Source of the DNA: Aerococcus sanguinicola
Lineage (GTDB): Bacteria; Bacillota; Bacilli; Lactobacillales; Aerococcaceae
NCBI RefSeq assembly: GCF_008726925.1
Contig: NZ_VYWO01000005.1
Coordinates: forward strand, 62,001 to 126,000
Reading direction: 5' to 3'
Length of the DNA stretch: 64,000 nucleotides
This document shows positions 33,530 to 43,000 of the stretch, piece after piece. Position numbers and translations under genes: made by a program. Position 1 is the first letter of the stretch. Each line of letters begins with the position of its first letter. Below the pieces are notes generated by a model. That model did no database searches and was not told where the DNA came from. It saw only the letters and a program-made list of their open reading frames with translations.

Positions 33530-33624
33530 GTAAGTGTACGGACACTTACGAAAAAATTAATGGAGCAGCCCTTTACGGAATGCTCCATTTTTTTAATTTT
33601 TACCTTGTTAGGGAGAACCCTAAG
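33530..33624. other. Candidate origin of transfer (oriT)
   Basis: Just upstream of mobC and the relaxase gene: perfect inverted repeat GTAAGTGT-acgg-ACACTTAC (33530-33549), then TGGAGCA/TGCTCCA (hairpin, with T run), then TTAGGG-agaa-CCCTAA (33608-33623). Closely spaced inverted repeats beside mobC are typical of oriT; the nick site itself is not assigned. Confidence 0.55.
33552..33597 (+). terminator. Terminator after the RhuM-like gene
   Basis: AATTAATGGAGCA ... TGCTCCATT followed by TTTTTT. Ends the XRE operon, and may double as an oriT hairpin. Confidence 0.7.
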
Positions 33625-33656
33625 ACCCCAAAATATATTTTATAAAGGAGAATAAA

Positions 33657-34013
33657 ATGGCAAATAGATTTAGAAATGAAAGAATAGAAATAAAACTAAC
33701 TAAGGAAGAAAAGGAAGTTTTTGAAAAGAAAATGAAACTTGCAAATTGCAAAACCATGTCCCACTTTCTTAGGAAATGTGTATTAGAAAAAGAAATTTAT
33801 GTTGTAGATTTAGAACCATTTAGAAACTTACAATGGCTACTTTCAAATGCAACAAATAATATAAACCAGATCGCCAAGGCTACTAATACAACTGGTGTTA
33901 TTTACAAAAATGAAATTGAAGCAATGAATAAAGAAATAGAAAAATTATCAAGAGAAATATGGCAGATTCATTCCCTACTTCTTAATAAATCAAAAGAAAG
34001 TTCTGGTGATTAA
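33657..34013 (+). CDS. mobC: MobC-like relaxosome accessory protein
   Basis: 118 residues. N-terminal ribbon-helix-helix 'RNERIEIKLTKEEKEVFEKKMKLANCKTMSHFLRKCVLE' and the family block 'LQWLLSNATNNINQIAKATN' identify MobC. It binds oriT and helps the relaxase to nick. AAAGGAG precedes the ATG. Next gene starts directly after its stop. Confidence 0.85.
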   Translation: MANRFRNERIEIKLTKEEKEVFEKKMKLANCKTMSHFLRKCVLEKEIYVVDLEPFRNLQWLLSNATNNINQIAKATNTTGVIYKNEIEAMNKEIEKLSREIWQIHSLLLNKSKESSGD

Positions 34014-34014
34014 T

Positions 34015-35328
34015 ATGGCAATTACAAAAATACATCCTATAAAATCAACTCTAAATTTAGCAATAGATTACATTACTAAGAGCGAAAAAACTGATGAAAA
34101 AGTCTTAGTATCTTCATTTAAATGTCACCCATCTACTGCCCATATTCAATTTATGAAAACACGAGAAGATAACGATACTAAAGGTACAGTTTTGGCTAGA
34201 CATTTAATCCAATCTTTTCTACCAGGAGAGGTTGATCCTATAAAAGCTCACGAAATAGGAATGGAATTATGTAAGAAAATTTTAAAAGAAGATTATGAAT
34301 TTGTTCTTGCAACTCATATAGATAGAGGACATATCCATAACCATATTATTTTTAATAATGTAAATTACAATACTGGTAAATGCTACCAATCTAATAAAAA
34401 ATCTTATCATAAAATCAGGTTTCAAAGTGACGAATTATGTAAAGAAAATAAGCTTTCAGTCATTGATAAATACTATGAAGCTTACAAGAGAAAATATAAA
34501 ACTGCTGGTAAATCTTGGTACGAATATGAGCAAAACAAGAAAGGAAATTCCTGGAAATCTAAACTGCAATTTGATATAGATAGAATGATTAACAGGTCTA
34601 ACTCGTGGGAAGAATTTTTAGAAAATATGAAGGCTCTTGATTATGAAATTAAGTTCGGTAAACACATTGCTTTTCGCCATAAAGATAAGCAAAGATTTAC
34701 AAGAGCAAAGACTATCGGAGAAGATTATAATGAAGAAAAAATCAAAGAAAGAATAGATTTTGCTATCAAAAATAAAGCTAATCCTATTAAAAAGCGAGTA
34801 GGAAATGTTATTGATATATCTACTAATAAAAAAGCTCAATCCTCTAAAGGTTACGAAGTTTGGGCAAGAAAACATAATATCAAAACAATGGCAGATTCAA
34901 TAATTAAATTAAGAGAACAAGGAATTAATTCAATTACCCAGCTTGATGATCTAATCAAAAAATCTGCTGATGATAGACAAGACTTGTTAGATAAAATAAA
35001 GAAATTTGAAGCTGAAATGAGGAGCTTATCTCAAGATATGGAAAATATAAATACTATAAATAAGTATCGTGAAATCTATAAATACCACAAGAAAAATCCT
35101 GAAGATAAGCAATTTGCAGAAGAATATTATAGTGAACTTTCTGTTTATAAAATAGCCGCTAAAGAAATTTTAGAAAACTATAAAAAGCTTCCAAGCACAA
35201 AAGAAATACTATCAAATCTCGATAAATTGCAAGAAAAAAAGAACACCCTTATGCAAGAGTATTCTTTGAATAAAGAACAATTTTCTGACCTTGTTCAGTA
35301 TAGGAAAAACTATGAAAATTATTCCTGA
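34015..35328 (+). CDS. MOBP-type relaxase
   Basis: 437 residues from ATG 34015 (a GTG nine bases upstream lies inside mobC). Motif I 'LAIDYITKSEKT' carries the probable nucleophile Tyr19; motif III 'ATHIDRGHIHNHIIFNNVN' has His101, His106, His108 and His110 for metal binding. The C-terminal half is a charged coiled coil. It nicks oriT and leads the strand into the recipient. Gene order mobC-relaxase is standard. Confidence 0.9.
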   Translation: MAITKIHPIKSTLNLAIDYITKSEKTDEKVLVSSFKCHPSTAHIQFMKTREDNDTKGTVLARHLIQSFLPGEVDPIKAHEIGMELCKKILKEDYEFVLATHIDRGHIHNHIIFNNVNYNTGKCYQSNKKSYHKIRFQSDELCKENKLSVIDKYYEAYKRKYKTAGKSWYEYEQNKKGNSWKSKLQFDIDRMINRSNSWEEFLENMKALDYEIKFGKHIAFRHKDKQRFTRAKTIGEDYNEEKIKERIDFAIKNKANPIKKRVGNVIDISTNKKAQSSKGYEVWARKHNIKTMADSIIKLREQGINSITQLDDLIKKSADDRQDLLDKIKKFEAEMRSLSQDMENINTINKYREIYKYHKKNPEDKQFAEEYYSELSVYKIAAKEILENYKKLPSTKEILSNLDKLQEKKNTLMQEYSLNKEQFSDLVQYRKNYENYS

Positions 35329-35396
35329 TTATGTTTCATTTGATAAGATAGGATGTGAGATTCCTTAAACTCTTATCATCTAGAATTGATAAGGAA

Positions 35397-35570
35397 TCAA
35401 TAATTTTAACAATGAATTTGAACTTTGAAAGATGGGAGTAGGTTTTTAAAGATTCTATGCTTACTGGGGCTATCGTTGATAGACTTGCTCATAGGGCCCA
35501 TATTATGGATATGTCTAGGGAGAAAAGTTATCGGATGGAAGATACAGTAGAGTGGTCAAAAAATATATGA
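35397..35570 (+). pseudogene. Relic of an IstB-like ATPase (IS21 family)
   Basis: In one frame the sequence reads SIILTMNLNFERWE, a stop, VFKDSMLTGAIVDRLAHRAH, IMDMSREKSYRME, the C-terminal part of IstB. The Walker domain is missing and an in-frame TAG replaces a Glu or similar codon. It is what is left of an IS21-type insertion; no istA part is seen. Confidence 0.7.
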
Positions 35571-35623
35571 AATATATTTAAAACGCCTTTCCCCTATTAC
35601 GTCATTATACAACCTATATACAT

Positions 35624-35655
35624 ATAAAAAATAAAGGCAGTCCGTAGACTGCCGA
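35624..35655 (-). terminator. Terminator at the end of the long minus-strand conjugation operon
   Basis: GGCAGT-ctacgg-ACTGCC on the minus strand, followed by TTTATTTTTT. Confidence 0.82.
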
Positions 35656-35658
35656 TAT

Positions 35659-36315
35659 TTATCTCTCTGTACCTTTGCTGTGGTCTTTCTTATTTGACTT
35701 AGCTTTGTCATCTGTCTTAAAGCTTTTTATTTGCCCTAATATGGACTTTTTATCTTTATCTTGACTCCTTACTTGTTCTTTTGCTTTTAAAAGCTTAGAA
35801 GATAAAATACGAACATTTTTATGTTCCTTTCCGTTGTTATCAATGCTTGTTTTTACTTGACCAAATATTTTAACAAAATCTCCTTGTTTTAGATTCTCTA
35901 TATCTTTTGTCTTATCTCCATATGCTGAACAATTGGTATAAATTTTATTCCCATCGTCATCTTTTGAAACAATTGAAAAATTGCTTACCTTGAATTTTTC
36001 TCCATTAGCATTTTCTCTTTCAAGATTTTCTACTTTTCCAGCTATATTACCCACGAGATTTATAAGTTCATCTTTTTCTTCAATATCACTGACATTTTCA
36101 ACAATCTTACCTTGTTCTTTCATATCATCAATCATATAGTCAAAGTCATCACTTAGTAGACCTGTTGTGTCATTGTTCATATATAAAACATAGACTTCTT
36201 CAAGTGCCTTTTCGTCAGTAACACCTTTTTCTATGCTCACAAGTGCTTTTATAAAATCCTTGTAATTATCATTCATCATTTCTTCTAAGTTTTCTCTAAT
36301 ATCTTTGTATTCCAT
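35659..36315 (-). CDS. SSB-like protein with N-terminal extension and shared C-terminal tail
   Basis: 218 residues. Residues about 105-180 are an OB fold like the shorter SSB-like protein at 62597: both contain YTNCS.YG, a GDF/GDL turn and FG. Residues 1-100 are acidic and not recognised. The last 30 residues (KKSILGQI..FK... KGTER) resemble those of the giant helicase encoded next to it. Likely binds single-stranded DNA during transfer. GGAGG precedes ATG 36315; last gene of the operon. Confidence 0.72.
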   Translation of the reverse strand: MEYKDIRENLEEMMNDNYKDFIKALVSIEKGVTDEKALEEVYVLYMNNDTTGLLSDDFDYMIDDMKEQGKIVENVSDIEEKDELINLVGNIAGKVENLERENANGEKFKVSNFSIVSKDDDGNKIYTNCSAYGDKTKDIENLKQGDFVKIFGQVKTSIDNNGKEHKNVRILSSKLLKAKEQVRSQDKDKKSILGQIKSFKTDDKAKSNKKDHSKGTER

Positions 36316-36358
36316 AATTTCCTCCTTGTACTAAATAAGGAGAGCCTTTCGCCCTCCT

Positions 36359-37726
36359 CTACCTTTCTTGTCCTTTTTCGTTTTTTTCTTGATTTTTATC
36401 TTTTTCTTCTTCTGATTTGAATTTTGATATTTGTCCCAATATTGATGGTTTCTCCTCCCTTGTGTGAAGATTATCCTCTACATCATAAGTTGATTCAAAG
36501 TAATCACTATCTTTAAAATCATTGTCATACCTATCTGGTATTCCATCATTATCAAGATCTTTTGCTAGTGGATCATAGAAGTTTCCGTCATCATCTATTT
36601 CTAAGCCCAGTGCTTGTTTTAAATCTTCTTCATCTACTGATACCAGATCATCAAAACTAGACATCTTTATAGCTTCGGTCATATCTTTAATAGCTTGTGA
36701 GTTAGATATATCTTCCTCTACAAAAGATTCTGTTCTAATAGCTACATTGTCTACATACTGAGTCCATGTTTTTTCTTCCAAATTTACCTCATATTGAATC
36801 GAATGCTTACCATCAGGTGTTTCTGTATAGGCAAGTCCTATATGGCTTAAATCAGGATATAATTTGTCAAAGTCTTCATAGCTATTAGATTCTGAGAACT
36901 CGTAGTTAGAATAATCAACTATCGCCCTCTTTAAATCTTCTAAAAGTGGTGATTGGTTTTCTAATTCTTCTACTTCTCCCATATCTAAAAGTTTATTAAT
37001 TTCAGCTAGTCTTAGTGTCTTATCCCTTAACTCATCTGCTTTTTCAAATGGTTTAGTTAATTCTACTTTAGCATTTTCTAAAGATTCTTTATAGTTTTCA
37101 AGGTTTTGATTTAACCTCTCAAGCCTTGCAGGCATTTTTTCAATTGCATTATCGAGCCTTGTTATATTACCATCAGTAGAGTTTGAAAACTCTCCAAAGT
37201 ATTCTGCTTTTCCTAGAAGTTTAAAGGTGTGAGTATTAGTCATAAAGTTATATGAAACTTGCAAGTCTAAATTTCTATATTTACCAATGACCTTGCTATC
37301 ATTTATCTTTACTTTTTTTATTTCTTCTAATAGCTTCTCTCCAGCTTCTTTCTTATCTAAAATTTTATTTGTACCAAGACTGATTAAAGTAAATTTGCTA
37401 TCTCCTTCTCCTAATTTCTCAACACTTGCAATATCTTCTTTAACTGCTTGTATTTCCATTTCAGTTTTTAAAATACTTTGAGGATAAATTTTATTTACCT
37501 TATCTTCAAGCTTATATTTATTAGATTTATAGTTTGCTTCCAGCATTTTTAGCTTTGTAACTTCGTTATCTAAATCCATTTTTTCTTTAATTAGAGGATT
37601 ACCCGTAGCTAAAGCCTTAATTTCTGAATAAGATAGACTTGCTTCATCAACATCTTCAGCAACTCTTACTGGAGTTTTTGAAGTCATAATTTGAGAAATG
37701 AATTTCTGCTTATTTTCTATTGTCTG
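36359..37726 (-). CDS. Giant helicase/methylase, exon 2
   Basis: C-terminal 455 residues of the protein whose exon 1 is at 40068-46340. It begins 'QTIENKQKFISQIMTSKTPVRVAEDVDEASLSYSEIKALATGNP', the conserved end of SNF2-type ICE helicases; coiled-coil and acidic segments follow, with a Ca-binding-like 'DLDNDGIPDRYDND' (about 392-405). An isolated ORF from ATG 37687 is possible but would lack the helicase. The frame joins exactly after the intron is removed (exon 1 of 2091 codons). The last residues share a tail with the SSB-like protein. Confidence 0.85.
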   Translation of the reverse strand, partial: QTIENKQKFISQIMTSKTPVRVAEDVDEASLSYSEIKALATGNPLIKEKMDLDNEVTKLKMLEANYKSNKYKLEDKVNKIYPQSILKTEMEIQAVKEDIASVEKLGEGDSKFTLISLGTNKILDKKEAGEKLLEEIKKVKINDSKVIGKYRNLDLQVSYNFMTNTHTFKLLGKAEYFGEFSNSTDGNITRLDNAIEKMPARLERLNQNLENYKESLENAKVELTKPFEKADELRDKTLRLAEINKLLDMGEVEELENQSPLLEDLKRAIVDYSNYEFSESNSYEDFDKLYPDLSHIGLAYTETPDGKHSIQYEVNLEEKTWTQYVDNVAIRTESFVEEDISNSQAIKDMTEAIKMSSFDDLVSVDEEDLKQALGLEIDDDGNFYDPLAKDLDNDGIPDRYDNDFKDSDYFESTYDVEDNLHTREEKPSILGQISKFKSEEEKDKNQEKNEKGQER

Positions 37727-37767
37727 GTCGAGTAGGTCGAGTATATTACTATCCCTTTCCCCTCTAA

Positions 37768-37801
37768 GAACCGTGCATGAGAGTTTCCCCTCACACGGCT
37801 C
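37768..37801 (-). ncRNA. Domain V of the first intron
   Basis: 34-nt hairpin beginning GAGCCGTG and ending CACGGTTC, catalytic core of group II introns. Confidence 0.85.
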
Positions 37802-37820
37802 AAGTTTTTATAAGCCCTAA

Positions 37821-39491
37821 TTAAAGAGCCAGCGTGTTTTCTTCATCATTTATATGCAATTTTCTATGACACCAAGGGTGTACTAAAGTTTTAAGGGTAA
37901 TGTTATTTTGAATTGTTTGATGTACTCTAAAGTCTGTATCAATAGTTATTTTCTCTCCACAAACAGGGCATATTCCATTTTGCATTTTATACAGTCTATT
38001 TATAACTGTACGTCCTTTAAGTTCGTTTCGTATTTTTAACTCTTCTCTTTCTTCAAAGTATATTTGCCAATTTTCATCAAATGGATTTGCTTCAGCTTGT
38101 ATCTTGGTAAATCTTTTAATATCAGTGTCTGTAGCATATTTAAGACGAAGATAGTATTTCTCGCTATTTTCCATTCTGTCGCCAGTTGCTACACTGAAAG
38201 TCCAGGTTCTGTTTCCAATGGTATTGAAGTATTTCTTAGCTATCCATTTTCTACCTTTCTTTGGGTGTCTACGAACGCACCAGTTCCACAAGCTTTTATA
38301 TATTTCATAATCAAGTTTTTCAAAGGCTTTAGATGAAACATTATATTTCTGATAGTTTATCCAACCTATAATGATTGGATTTAATTTTCTAATCAAAATT
38401 TCTTGTTTCATTGACGGATTATCTTTTATGATTCGTCTAATTTTATCGACAATAGCCTTGAAGTTCTTATCAGATGGTTTTGTAAGCAACTTATCTTTAT
38501 ACATCCTAATATTAACTCCAAGAAAATCAAAACCGTCATTTATGTGTGTTATGAGTGTCTTTTCCTCTGATAATTCTAAACCTCTTTCAGCCAAGAATTT
38601 TACAATGATTGGCTTTACACCATTTTCAAGCAATTCTGCACTTTCCCCTGTAACGATAAAATCATCTGCATATCTAACAAAGTTAACCTTTGGGAAATAT
38701 GTTTTCTTATTTACTGTTCTTCTATGGTATTTCTCTTTGATTGCTTTTTCTAAACCATCCAATACCATATTGGAAATAATAGGTGATATTGGCGAGCCTT
38801 GGGGACTTCCTGTTTCTGTTGGAAATAATTTTTGTTTTTCTATATATCCACACTCAAGCCAGAGTTTTAATAATTTCTTGTTCATTGGGATATTATTTAA
38901 TATCCATTCATGACTTATATTATCAAAACAACCTTTTATATCTCCCTCAAGTACCCATTTTGCAGATTTCTTTTTATTGAGTGATGTAAAACACTGCTCG
39001 ATAGCATCTTGTGTACATCTTTTTGCCCTAAATCCATAAGAATTAGGGTCAGCAGTAGTTTCTGCTATGGGTTCAAGTGCAAATTTATATAGGGTTTGCA
39101 TTGCTCTATCTGTCATTGTAGGAATGCTGAGAGGTCTTTTCTTCCCATTTTTCTTTGGTATATACACTCTTTTAAGAGGCTTAGGTTTATATCCTCTTAA
39201 ATTTAACTTTTCTATTGCCTTATACTTTGCCTGTGATGTTAGCCATAATTCTCCATCAACACCACTTGTTTTCTTGCCTTGATTTTCAGTTACCCTCTTA
39301 ATAGCCAAGGCTTTTGCATAAAATGAAGTTGTGAGTAAATGTTGTAAAGATTTTACCTTTCCATATTTACTCATTTTCCACGCTTTCACAATACGCATTT
39401 GTAGTTTTTTAACATAGCTTTCTGCTAGATAAAAGTCTATACTTTCCCAGTTTTTAGCTCTGTTAGTAGTAGCACACATTTTACTGTTCAT
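37821..39491 (-). CDS. ltrA: Group II intron reverse transcriptase/maturase with HNH-like domain
   Basis: 556 residues from ATG 39491 (after GGAG). Reverse transcriptase blocks: 'GYKPKPLKRVYIPKKNGKKRPLSIPT', 'EGDIKGCFDNISHEWIL', 'GSPQGSPISPIISN' and the catalytic 'FVRYADDFIV'. The X (maturase) domain follows, then a C-terminal 'CPVCGEKI...VHPWCHRKLHI' like the HNH endonucleases of these proteins. It splices and reinserts the intron that encodes it. Full length. Confidence 0.93.
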   Translation of the reverse strand: MNSKMCATTNRAKNWESIDFYLAESYVKKLQMRIVKAWKMSKYGKVKSLQHLLTTSFYAKALAIKRVTENQGKKTSGVDGELWLTSQAKYKAIEKLNLRGYKPKPLKRVYIPKKNGKKRPLSIPTMTDRAMQTLYKFALEPIAETTADPNSYGFRAKRCTQDAIEQCFTSLNKKKSAKWVLEGDIKGCFDNISHEWILNNIPMNKKLLKLWLECGYIEKQKLFPTETGSPQGSPISPIISNMVLDGLEKAIKEKYHRRTVNKKTYFPKVNFVRYADDFIVTGESAELLENGVKPIIVKFLAERGLELSEEKTLITHINDGFDFLGVNIRMYKDKLLTKPSDKNFKAIVDKIRRIIKDNPSMKQEILIRKLNPIIIGWINYQKYNVSSKAFEKLDYEIYKSLWNWCVRRHPKKGRKWIAKKYFNTIGNRTWTFSVATGDRMENSEKYYLRLKYATDTDIKRFTKIQAEANPFDENWQIYFEEREELKIRNELKGRTVINRLYKMQNGICPVCGEKITIDTDFRVHQTIQNNITLKTLVHPWCHRKLHINDEENTLAL

Positions 39492-40067
39492 TTGCTTTCT
39501 CCTTTCAAAAATTCTACAAGTTCTCTTGTGATTAAAAACCAAATGGAAGTCTGCACTCTTTCAAGTTAGGGCAAATTTTGAACCCCTATCCATCTCATTA
39601 CAAGATGGCATTCGCTTTTTCCATTCTCCTTTACCTGCACCATTATCAGCATTTCTTACGATTTGCTTTGCCTTTTGGCAATAGTACAGGCTTACCATGT
39701 TTCACTTAATTAACATTGATAACTTAGGCTCTACCTCTCTGCCGGTAGTCTTTTTGTCCGTGTAATCCCACTGTGGAAAGGATTATCCGACTACACACCA
39801 TTTTGGTTCAGGCTTATCAGCAACTTTAGCCTGTTCGCCTTAACGACATTTATCAGTAGTTCACATATGTTAGCCATATTATCAAGCCTCGCTCCCTAAC
39901 CACCTTGTTGCTAGCAGTTTCGGTATTTCCTCACGGTTTTACCTCAAGTAGGGATACTTTAATATCGGCTTACCACACCTAAGTGCAGTCGATACTAGGC
40001 TCAACTAACGGAATAGTTGGTTTGGTCATTTTGCCAAACAGTTAAATTAAGCGACTTCATGTCGCAC

Positions 40068-43000
40068 CCATAAATAAGCATCAAAGGTATTCTCAGTTAC
40101 ATACCTAAAGATATTTACCTTATCATTTTCATTACCTTGACGAACAATTCTACCACTTCTTTGCTCTAGGTCAGACGGTCTCCATGGGACGTCTAAATCA
40201 TGTAAGGCTATTAATTTGTTTTGTACATTTGTACCTGCTCCCATTTTTTGCGTAGAGCCTAATAATACTCTTACTTCTCCTCTTCTTACCTTAGAGAACA
40301 ATTCATCTTTTTGTTTGTCTGTATCAGCTTCGTGTATAAAGGCTATTTCTTCTTTTGGTATTCCCATATTTACTAGCTTATTTCTAATATCATCATAGAT
40401 ATTAAATTCTCCATCTCCTTTTGGTGTAGACATATCTGAAAATACTAATTGGGTCGATGATTTTTCTTTTGTCTTATCCCAGATCGAAAAGATATTTTTA
40501 ACACATACATTAACCTTTGAATTAGGATCATCGGGTAGTAGTGGATTTATTAATCTTTGGTCAAGGGCAAGTTTTTTACCATCATTTGTAATCTTTAGCA
40601 TATTATCTTCTGTTGGCTCGACTTGGTTATTTCTAACTGCATCAGCTCTTTCTGAAATAGATTCTAATATTTCCTTTTGTTCCTCAGTAGGTTTTGTCTT
40701 AATAACTTCAAAATTTGCTTCTGGTACTGGCAAATTTAACATATCTGAAGTCTTTATATCTGCTACTTCTTTAAACATAGACATCAACTCTGGCAAGTTA
40801 TAAAACTTTGAAAATCTTGTCTTTTGCCTATATCCAGTACCTTCTGGAGATAACTCAAAGGTGTTTTCTGTTTCTCCAAAAGTAGAAGCCCAAGCGTCAA
40901 AATGTTCTAATCCTCTTGCCTTTAAATCGTCATATTGAAGGTATCTTTGCATTGTATAAAGCTCTGTCATTGAATTTGATATTGGTGTACCAGTAGCAAA
41001 TACAACTCCCTTGCCATCTGTCATTTCATCCATATACCTACATTTCATATACATATCCGAAGACTTAAAGGCTTCACTCTGACCGATACCCGCAACATTT
41101 CTCATCTTGGTATGCAAGAATAGGTTTTTGTAATTATGAGCTTCGTCTATAAATAACTTATCTACTCCTAGTTCTTCAAAGGTTATTACATCATCCTTTT
41201 TAAAGTCATCATTTAGTTTTTCCAGTCTTACCAAGAGTTTCTTCTTTGTCTTTTCCAGTTGTTTTACAGTGAAATTTTCCCCTCTATTTCTTTTATTCTC
41301 GTCAATAAAGGAAACTATATCATCTATTTGGTCTTGTATATGCCTTACCTGGTATTCCTTAGACATTGGTATTTTTTCGAATTGAGAGTGTCCTATGATG
41401 ACTGCATCATATTCTCCTGTTGCAATCCTACCAATAAATCTTTTCCTATTTTTAGGTTGAAAGTCTTTTTTATCGGCCACCATAATGTTCGCTGACGGAT
41501 ATAATTGCATAAACTCTCTACCAATTTGAGTAGTTAGATGGTTAGGAACTACAAATAATGACTTACTTGCAAGTCCTAACTTTTTAGATTCCATAGCAGA
41601 AGCTACCATTTCAAAAGTTTTTCCTGCTCCTACTACATGGGCAAGTAGTGTATTTCCACCATAAAGAGTCCTTGCTATGGCATTTTTCTGGTGTTCTCGT
41701 AGTCTGATTTCAGTATTCATTCCATCAAAAGTTAAGTTAGAACCATCAAATTCTCTATTTCTAATTGAATTAAATTTTTCATTATAAATCTTTTCTAGCC
41801 TATATCTTCTATCAGGATCTTCAAATATCCAATTCTTAAATTCTTCTTTAATCAGTTCTTGCTTTTGACTTGCAAGCATAGTTTCTTTTTTGTTTAATAC
41901 AGAAGTCTTAGAACCATCATCATTTATTACTTGGTCAAATACCTTTGTATCTTTTAGATTAAGGGCATTTTCAATTAGCTTATAGGCATTCACTCTACTT
42001 GTACCATAAGTCATGTTAGCAAGGTCATTAGTTGAGTCAACACTTTTACCTTCAATGTTCCATTCACTTGTATGTGGTGAGAACCTAACATTTATATTCC
42101 ACCTATCATAACCTGGTGTTTTTAAAAGATTAAAAGTGAAGTCTTCTATATCTTTTTGAGGTATCCAAGTTGCTCCTAACCTTACATTTATATCAGAAGC
42201 AGTGAGTTCTTCAGGCATAACTTCTTGTAATTTTTCTCTTTGATATTTGAGTTTGCCTAACTCTTTTAATAATGTGTCTTTCTTTTCAGAAGGTGCTAAA
42301 TCTATTACATTTTCAATTTCTCCGATATATGAATTGAGATAACCAATCTTTTCTCTAATATTTCCACTTAAATACTCGTCTGCCGATACATATGAAAAAT
42401 GAAATGGATCGTCATTGTCAAAATTTTCAAAGGGCATTCTGTTATTTATTAGGTCTGTGTCCTTAATATCTAAAAATATTTCGCCCTCAAGCTCACCAAT
42501 TAAAGTGTCCCTATCTTTATTTGTGATAGATTCCATATATTCAAAATCTACATATCCTTTTTGTGAAACTGATAAGACTAAGGCTTCAAGGGAAGTATCT
42601 ACATGATCTACTACCTTTGCCTTTGTTATTGTTCTTTTTGAAAATATATCACTCTTAGCTTTGAAATTATCCTCATCATCAAGTATTTCTATTGATGATA
42701 CCAAAGGAAAGTTTGAGTCTTCCTTTAAGGCTCTAGTGTTTGATAAGGAGTTAATAAAGCCATGTTTCTTTGAAAAGTTATCATAGACTTCATTTAACTT
42801 TGCTTGTGACTCTTTTATCTCTTCATCAGAAAAATCGTCCTTTTGTTTTTCTATTACATCTTTTAAAGCATCCATTACATCAAGATAATCTTTTATCTTT
42901 TCTTTATTTTTATCTGATATATTCTGCTTAATTAAGACAGAGTTTTCTCTTAGATAGACTTCTTCGTCAATAATGGTATAGGAAAAATTCTTAACATCGT

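Larger units (their letters stand above)
37727..40067 (-). mobile_element. Group II intron inserted in the giant helicase gene
   Basis: 2341 bp. The 5' end reads GTGCGACATG directly after the TGG codon of exon 1 (splice site 40068/40067). Domain V is at 37768-37801 (GAGCCGTGTGAGGGG, GAAA-type loop, ending GGTTC) with the AGC triad. Domain VI follows with stem GAGGGG/CCT-A-CTC and a bulged A seven bases from the 3' end at 37727. The ORF for the maturase occupies domain IV. The exons rejoin in frame. Confidence 0.9.

Noticed and set aside
33524..33623. Short repeats as a CRISPR array
   Set aside because: They are single inverted repeats without regular spacing or spacers.
37688..37726. Reading exon 2 of the helicase as an independent 442-residue gene
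   Set aside because: The ATG at 37687 has no ribosome site of note, and the 13 codons upstream of it continue the conserved protein up to the intron end.
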